From the NCBI GenBank assembly GCA_945879625.1, contig CAMCVA010000001.1, positions 158,481 to 222,480 of the forward strand: a stretch of DNA of 64,000 bases, written 5' to 3'. Shown here piece by piece: positions 61,878 to 64,000 of the stretch. How positions within the stretch are numbered: the first letter of the stretch is position 1; each line of letters begins with the position of its first letter. Made by a program: the position numbers and the translations under genes. Source of the stretch: Flavobacterium psychrophilum (lineage in GTDB: Bacteria > Bacteroidota > Bacteroidia > Flavobacteriales > Flavobacteriaceae). Below the pieces are notes generated by a model that had not been told where the DNA came from, searched no databases, and saw only the letters and a program-made list of their open reading frames with translations.

Positions 61878-62492
61878 GTGAACAAACCCAATCCGCTACT
61901 GGTTTCGTTTTCCTATGTGTTCCATCCGCTGTTTATTCCGCTGATGGGGACGCTGATTTATTTGGCCATTAGTCCAATTCATTACAGCGAGGTACAGGTA
62001 CTTTACTTGTGTTTGCAAGTGAGTTTGCTCACTGTTTTTATTCCGTTGGCTTTATACTTTTGGCTCAAAACATTAGGCAAAGCCGATTCGGTGATGCTAC
62101 AAAAGGTAGACCAACGCAGAATTCCGGTATTCATCAGTTGTATTTTGCTGTATCTACTCACCTTCAAAAGCATTACACAAGCCGCTTTGCCCGAATTGCA
62201 TTTCTTTTTGCTGGGCGGACTGTTGAGCAACATCCTCACATTTTTGTATTTGTTTATGAAAGTAAAAGCCAGCATTCACCAAATGGGAATCGCGGCCCTA
62301 ACTTGTTTTGTGATGGGGTTGAGTGCGCATTACCATGTTGATCTCTCTTATGGCATTGCACTATTGCTCTTGCTAAATGGTTTGGTGGCTTCTTCCCGCT
62401 TGGCGATGCAGGCTCATACCTACCAAGAATTAGCCATTGGATTGGGAATAGGTGCCATTCCGCAACTGGCCTTGTGGTGGTATTGGCTATAG
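61878..62492 (+). CDS. Hypothetical membrane protein, faintly PAP2-like
   Basis: 204 residues, GTG start 11 bp after rpoN. About six hydrophobic segments: FSYVFHPLFIPLMGTLIYLAI, LTVFIPLALYFWL, FISCILLYLLTFKS, FLLGGLLSNILTFLYLF and two more. The end GLVASSRLAMQAHTYQELAIGLGIG resembles the third motif of PAP2 phosphatases (SR...H...D), but the first motif KxxxxxxRP is not seen. I would not assign phosphatase activity. It ends in the CTATAG shared with porT. Confidence 0.7.
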   Translation: MNKPNPLLVSFSYVFHPLFIPLMGTLIYLAISPIHYSEVQVLYLCLQVSLLTVFIPLALYFWLKTLGKADSVMLQKVDQRRIPVFISCILLYLLTFKSITQAALPELHFFLLGGLLSNILTFLYLFMKVKASIHQMGIAALTCFVMGLSAHYHVDLSYGIALLLLLNGLVASSRLAMQAHTYQELAIGLGIGAIPQLALWWYWL

Positions 62493-63191
62493 AATATAAA
62501 ATTGCAAGCCCAAATGTATGGCCCGGAGTCCAATGGATTGATCCTGAATAGTGGCGCTTTTGGACAGCAAGGGCGTAAGGCCGTAATAGCCATAGAAATT
62601 CCAGGTATTGTAGCCCATGGCCAGGTAAATCCCCAATTGTACCTTATTGAAGTCGGGATTGTTTTTGATGATCACGTTGGATTGCCCGTCGGTATACTGC
62701 GAACGCGAAGCCAATACATAACTCATTTTGACCCCACTGTAAATACGCCAAAACTTATGGCTTTCGGGCGTCGAGGTGCGCCAACGAAATTCGATGGGTA
62801 GATCGAGCAGGTATTCTTCAATTTTATTTTTGCTGTAATAGGTTCCTTGGGGGATAATACTATAAATGGGCGCTGCCGCAGTGCCGTTGATAAATAAATT
62901 TTGGTGATAATTCTGGTAAGAAAAACCCAGTCCAGGTGCAATGGCCAGAGTTCTATTGGCGTTGATAGGAAAATCCCGCAGGACACCGGCTGAAAATCCA
63001 GTAGAAAATTTGTCTTGCGAAAAACCGCTAGGTGAATTGTTTATCAAATTATAGGTCATTCCAATATAAAACTGATCCTCACGGTAAAGGGAATCGCGTT
63101 GAATCATGGGATAGGGCAATTCCAATTCCTGCTCTTGTGCAAACAAAGCAAGCTGAATCATGCAGAATACAAAAAGAAGTGATTTTTTCAT
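62487..63191 (-). CDS. porT: PorT-family T9SS outer-membrane beta-barrel protein
   Basis: 234 residues from ATG 63191 (MKKSLLFVFCMIQLALFAQE); the in-frame TTG two codons earlier is not needed. A signal peptide is followed by an alternating-hydrophobicity barrel: DQFYIGMTYNLINNSPSGF, GFSAGVLRDFPINANRTLAIAPGLGFSYQNYHQ, LDLPIEFRWRTSTPESHKFWRIYSGVKMSYV, ending LHLGLQFYIL. This matches PorT/SprT, an outer-membrane protein required for T9SS secretion and gliding. It fits the three T9SS cargo genes in this window. A weak -7-like TACATTTA is at 63209-63216. Confidence 0.85.
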   Translation of the reverse strand: MKKSLLFVFCMIQLALFAQEQELELPYPMIQRDSLYREDQFYIGMTYNLINNSPSGFSQDKFSTGFSAGVLRDFPINANRTLAIAPGLGFSYQNYHQNLFINGTAAAPIYSIIPQGTYYSKNKIEEYLLDLPIEFRWRTSTPESHKFWRIYSGVKMSYVLASRSQYTDGQSNVIIKNNPDFNKVQLGIYLAMGYNTWNFYGYYGLTPLLSKSATIQDQSIGLRAIHLGLQFYIL

Positions 63192-63208
63192 GTGCAAATT
63201 GCGTGGGT

Positions 63209-63216
63209 TAAATGTA
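63209..63216 (-). promoter_or_regulatory. -7-like promoter element of porT
   Basis: TACATTTA on the minus strand, one mismatch to TAnnTTTG, 17 nt before the ATG. Confidence 0.4.
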
Positions 63217-63261
63217 TGAAAAAAAGAGGAAGCCGATAATGGTTTGTGGATAGATTGAAAA

Positions 63262-63287
63262 CTCCCCTTTTGAGAGGGGTTGGGGGT
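63262..63287. repeat. GC-rich hairpin repeat related to the one inside leuS
   Basis: CTCCCCTTTTGAGAGGGGTTGGGGG: CCCC / GGGG hairpin followed by a second G5 tract. It has the same layout as the leuS hairpin read on the minus strand (AATCCCCCTCAGGGGGTTTG then GGGG). Confidence 0.6.
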
Positions 63288-63322
63288 GTGTAAAATGGCA
63301 GAACGTATTGTGTTGGTTTTGT

Positions 63323-63330
63323 TATATTTG
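63323..63330 (+). promoter_or_regulatory. -7 promoter element of the small lipoprotein gene
   Basis: TATATTTG, perfect consensus, 23 nt before the ATG at 63354. Confidence 0.6.
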
Positions 63331-63353
63331 GGAAACTTAAAATCTAAAAAATT

Positions 63354-63620
63354 ATGAAAAATTACTTATTACATTCCCTTGCAATTGTGGGGGCAATTTC
63401 ACTGATTATTATGGCTTGTTCTGCTGATAATTCTACTTCTAGTACAACTACAATGGGTAAATATCAGATTTCAAGTTACTCAACGATAAGTGCAGCAGGA
63501 AGCGCAAATATCACAAGGTATTTTGATGTTATTGATACAGAAACAGGAGTGGTAAAAAGTTATAATTATGTAAACACTACCGGGTATACACTAATAACAA
63601 CTACAACAACTCAGCCATAA
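63354..63620 (+). CDS. Small hypothetical lipoprotein
   Basis: 88 residues. The signal peptide ends in lipobox IIMAC (Cys at 22), followed by a Ser/Thr-rich linker (SADNSTSSTTTMGKYQISSY). The mature domain is about 50 residues with ITRYFDVIDTETGVVKSYNYVN, suggestive of beta strands. No family recognised. It has its own promoter, and a short GCC-TGC-GGC hairpin followed by six T (about 63684-63700) may end it. Confidence 0.65.
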   Translation: MKNYLLHSLAIVGAISLIIMACSADNSTSSTTTMGKYQISSYSTISAAGSANITRYFDVIDTETGVVKSYNYVNTTGYTLITTTTTQP

Positions 63621-63713
63621 ATTTTAAAGTGTTTATTTGGAATTTTACTAAAATGAGTTAGATTAAATACTTATAAGAAAGGCGCCTGCGGCACTTTTTT
63701 CTCATTAGTTGAT

Positions 63714-63734
63714 GGGATTACCTGCGGTGATCCC
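63714..63734. repeat. Hairpin with CCTGCGG apex
   Basis: GGGAT-T-ACC-TGC-GGT-G-ATCCC folds on itself almost perfectly. The same CCTGCGG apex occurs in the smaller hairpin at about 63684. Part of the hairpin-rich 250-bp stretch between the lipoprotein gene and tRNA-Ser, which holds no credible coding sequence. Confidence 0.5.
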
Positions 63735-63749
63735 GGGAGGGGGAACTGT

Positions 63750-63872
63750 CATCGTTTGCAATGCACGCATTACATGCGGCATTTTTTATGCCTTTGTTGC
63801 TTTTCCAAAACGGAGTTTTGGGGCGCAAAAAGGCATAAAAAATGCTCCCTCACGGGAGCATTGCAAACGATG
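63750..63872. repeat. Large imperfect inverted repeat abutting tRNA-Ser
   Basis: Outer arms CATCGTTTGCAATGC (63750-63764) and its exact complement (63858-63872) pair. Inner arms GCATTTTTTATGCC / GGCATAAAAAATGC pair perfectly. The centre holds CCAAAAC-GGA-GTTTTGG. Each side carries its own hairpin: CGCAT / ATGCG on the left, TCCC / GGGA on the right. The right arm ends exactly at the tRNA-Ser 3' end. Confidence 0.85.
63835..63862 (-). terminator. Rho-independent terminator of tRNA-Ser
   Basis: On the minus strand AATGCTCCC-GTGA-GGGAGCATT with a 9-bp stem is followed by TTTTTT, 11 nt past the tRNA end. It also forms part of the large inverted repeat. Confidence 0.88.
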
Positions 63873-63959
63873 CAGAGAGGATGGGATTCGAACCCACGAT
63901 GCAGTTGCCCACATACAAACTTTCCAGGCTTGCTCCTTCAACCACTCGGACACCTCTCT
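63873..63959 (-). tRNA. tRNA-Ser (anticodon GGA)
   Basis: Minus strand. Acceptor AGAGAGG pairs perfectly with CCTCTCT and the discriminator is G. The D-arm has GTCCGAGTGGTTGAAGGAGC, the anticodon loop CTGGAAA gives GGA, a long variable arm (TGTATGTGGGCAACTGCATC) marks a class II tRNA, and GGGTTCGAATCCC is the T-arm. CCA is not encoded. Confidence 0.95.
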
Positions 63960-64000
63960 AGGAAATTGTGGGTGCAAATAACCGCATTTTTTCTGAGTAT

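Noticed and set aside
61878..62492. PAP2 phosphatase assignment.
   Set aside because: Only the last motif is loosely similar; the KxxxxxxRP motif is absent.
63750..63872. Proven attachment site or integron attC.
   Set aside because: No integrase, cassette or direct repeat of the tRNA 3' end is visible in the window; the inverted repeat alone does not establish it.
63709..63981. Open frames across the inverted repeat and tRNA-Ser.
   Set aside because: They are explained by the tRNA and the palindromic DNA; no family resemblance.
1..64000. CRISPR arrays, insertion sequences or prophage.
   Set aside because: No regularly spaced repeats, transposase, integrase or phage structural genes were found by eye.

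Overview
The window looks like a chromosome segment of a member of the Flavobacteriaceae (Bacteroidota), close to Flavobacterium. Three observations support this. There are three secreted proteins with a type IX secretion (T9SS) C-terminal sorting domain and a PorT-type T9SS component. Many genes are preceded by the Bacteroidota -7 promoter element TAnnTTTG, and purine-rich Shine-Dalgarno sites are largely absent. The window also carries families typical of the phylum (DUF4271, DUF4296, DUF5686, DUF6252, DUF3098, DUF7619) and a DnaE with a fused proofreading exonuclease. Species level cannot be set from the sequence alone. Gene density is high and no transposase, integrase, phage gene or CRISPR array is visible, so this is mostly core genome with a few accessory insertions.

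Layout. 1-1886: end of a lysylphosphatidylglycerol-synthase-like membrane protein and a membrane glycosyltransferase. 1883-7345 (minus): a lipoprotein, then an apparent four-gene unit of three small lipoproteins followed by a 1301-residue T9SS surface protein. 7613-7686: tRNA-Asp. 7793-13757 (minus): DUF58 protein, thioredoxin and the exonuclease-DnaE fusion. 13945-14919: RRM RNA-binding protein and a DUF6252 lipoprotein. 15115-20100 (plus): rpsP-rimM, a tRNA methyltransferase, a glutaryl-CoA-dehydrogenase-like enzyme, a DUF3050 protein and an SGNH hydrolase. 20127-23655 (minus): an Fe-S/redox cluster (Mrp, NifU, ferredoxin reductase, ferredoxin) interrupted by a nucleotidyltransferase pair. 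23776-25424 (minus): trmB, LysE exporter, alkyltransferase-like protein. 25520-28288: glycosyltransferase and a PhoR/PhoB-like two-component system. 28477-30630: two T9SS cargo proteins. 30730-38151: LuxE-like protein, tyrS, epimerase, DUF4296, dihydroorotase-like protein, dolichol-phosphate mannose synthase-like enzyme, DUF4271 and hemD. 38201-46537: pckA, DUF423, DUF3108, saccharopine-dehydrogenase-like protein, zinc peptidase and leuS. 46655-51366: ftsX-DUF3098-uppP-truB, a thioredoxin-like protein, pyrH and frr. 51448-58742: DUF5686, a cation/proton antiporter and an RND/MMPL transporter. 58897-63191: asnS, rpoN, a membrane protein and porT. The window ends with a small lipoprotein and tRNA-Ser.

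Functional themes. There is a strong translation component (rpsP, rimM, frr, tyrS, leuS, asnS, trmB, truB, tRNA-Asp, tRNA-Ser). Envelope and secretion form a second theme (uppP, ftsX, glycosyltransferases, PorT and its T9SS cargo). Fe-S/redox metabolism is a third.

The points most worth a second look are: the small-lipoprotein/giant T9SS protein operon; the nucleotidyltransferase pair inside the ferredoxin cluster; a GC-rich hairpin repeat embedded in the leuS coding sequence with a relative near 63262; a structured intergenic element before asnS; a 123-bp inverted repeat abutting tRNA-Ser; a dihydroorotase-like protein with Gln in place of the first metal-binding His; and -7 elements placed so close to start codons that leaderless transcripts are expected.
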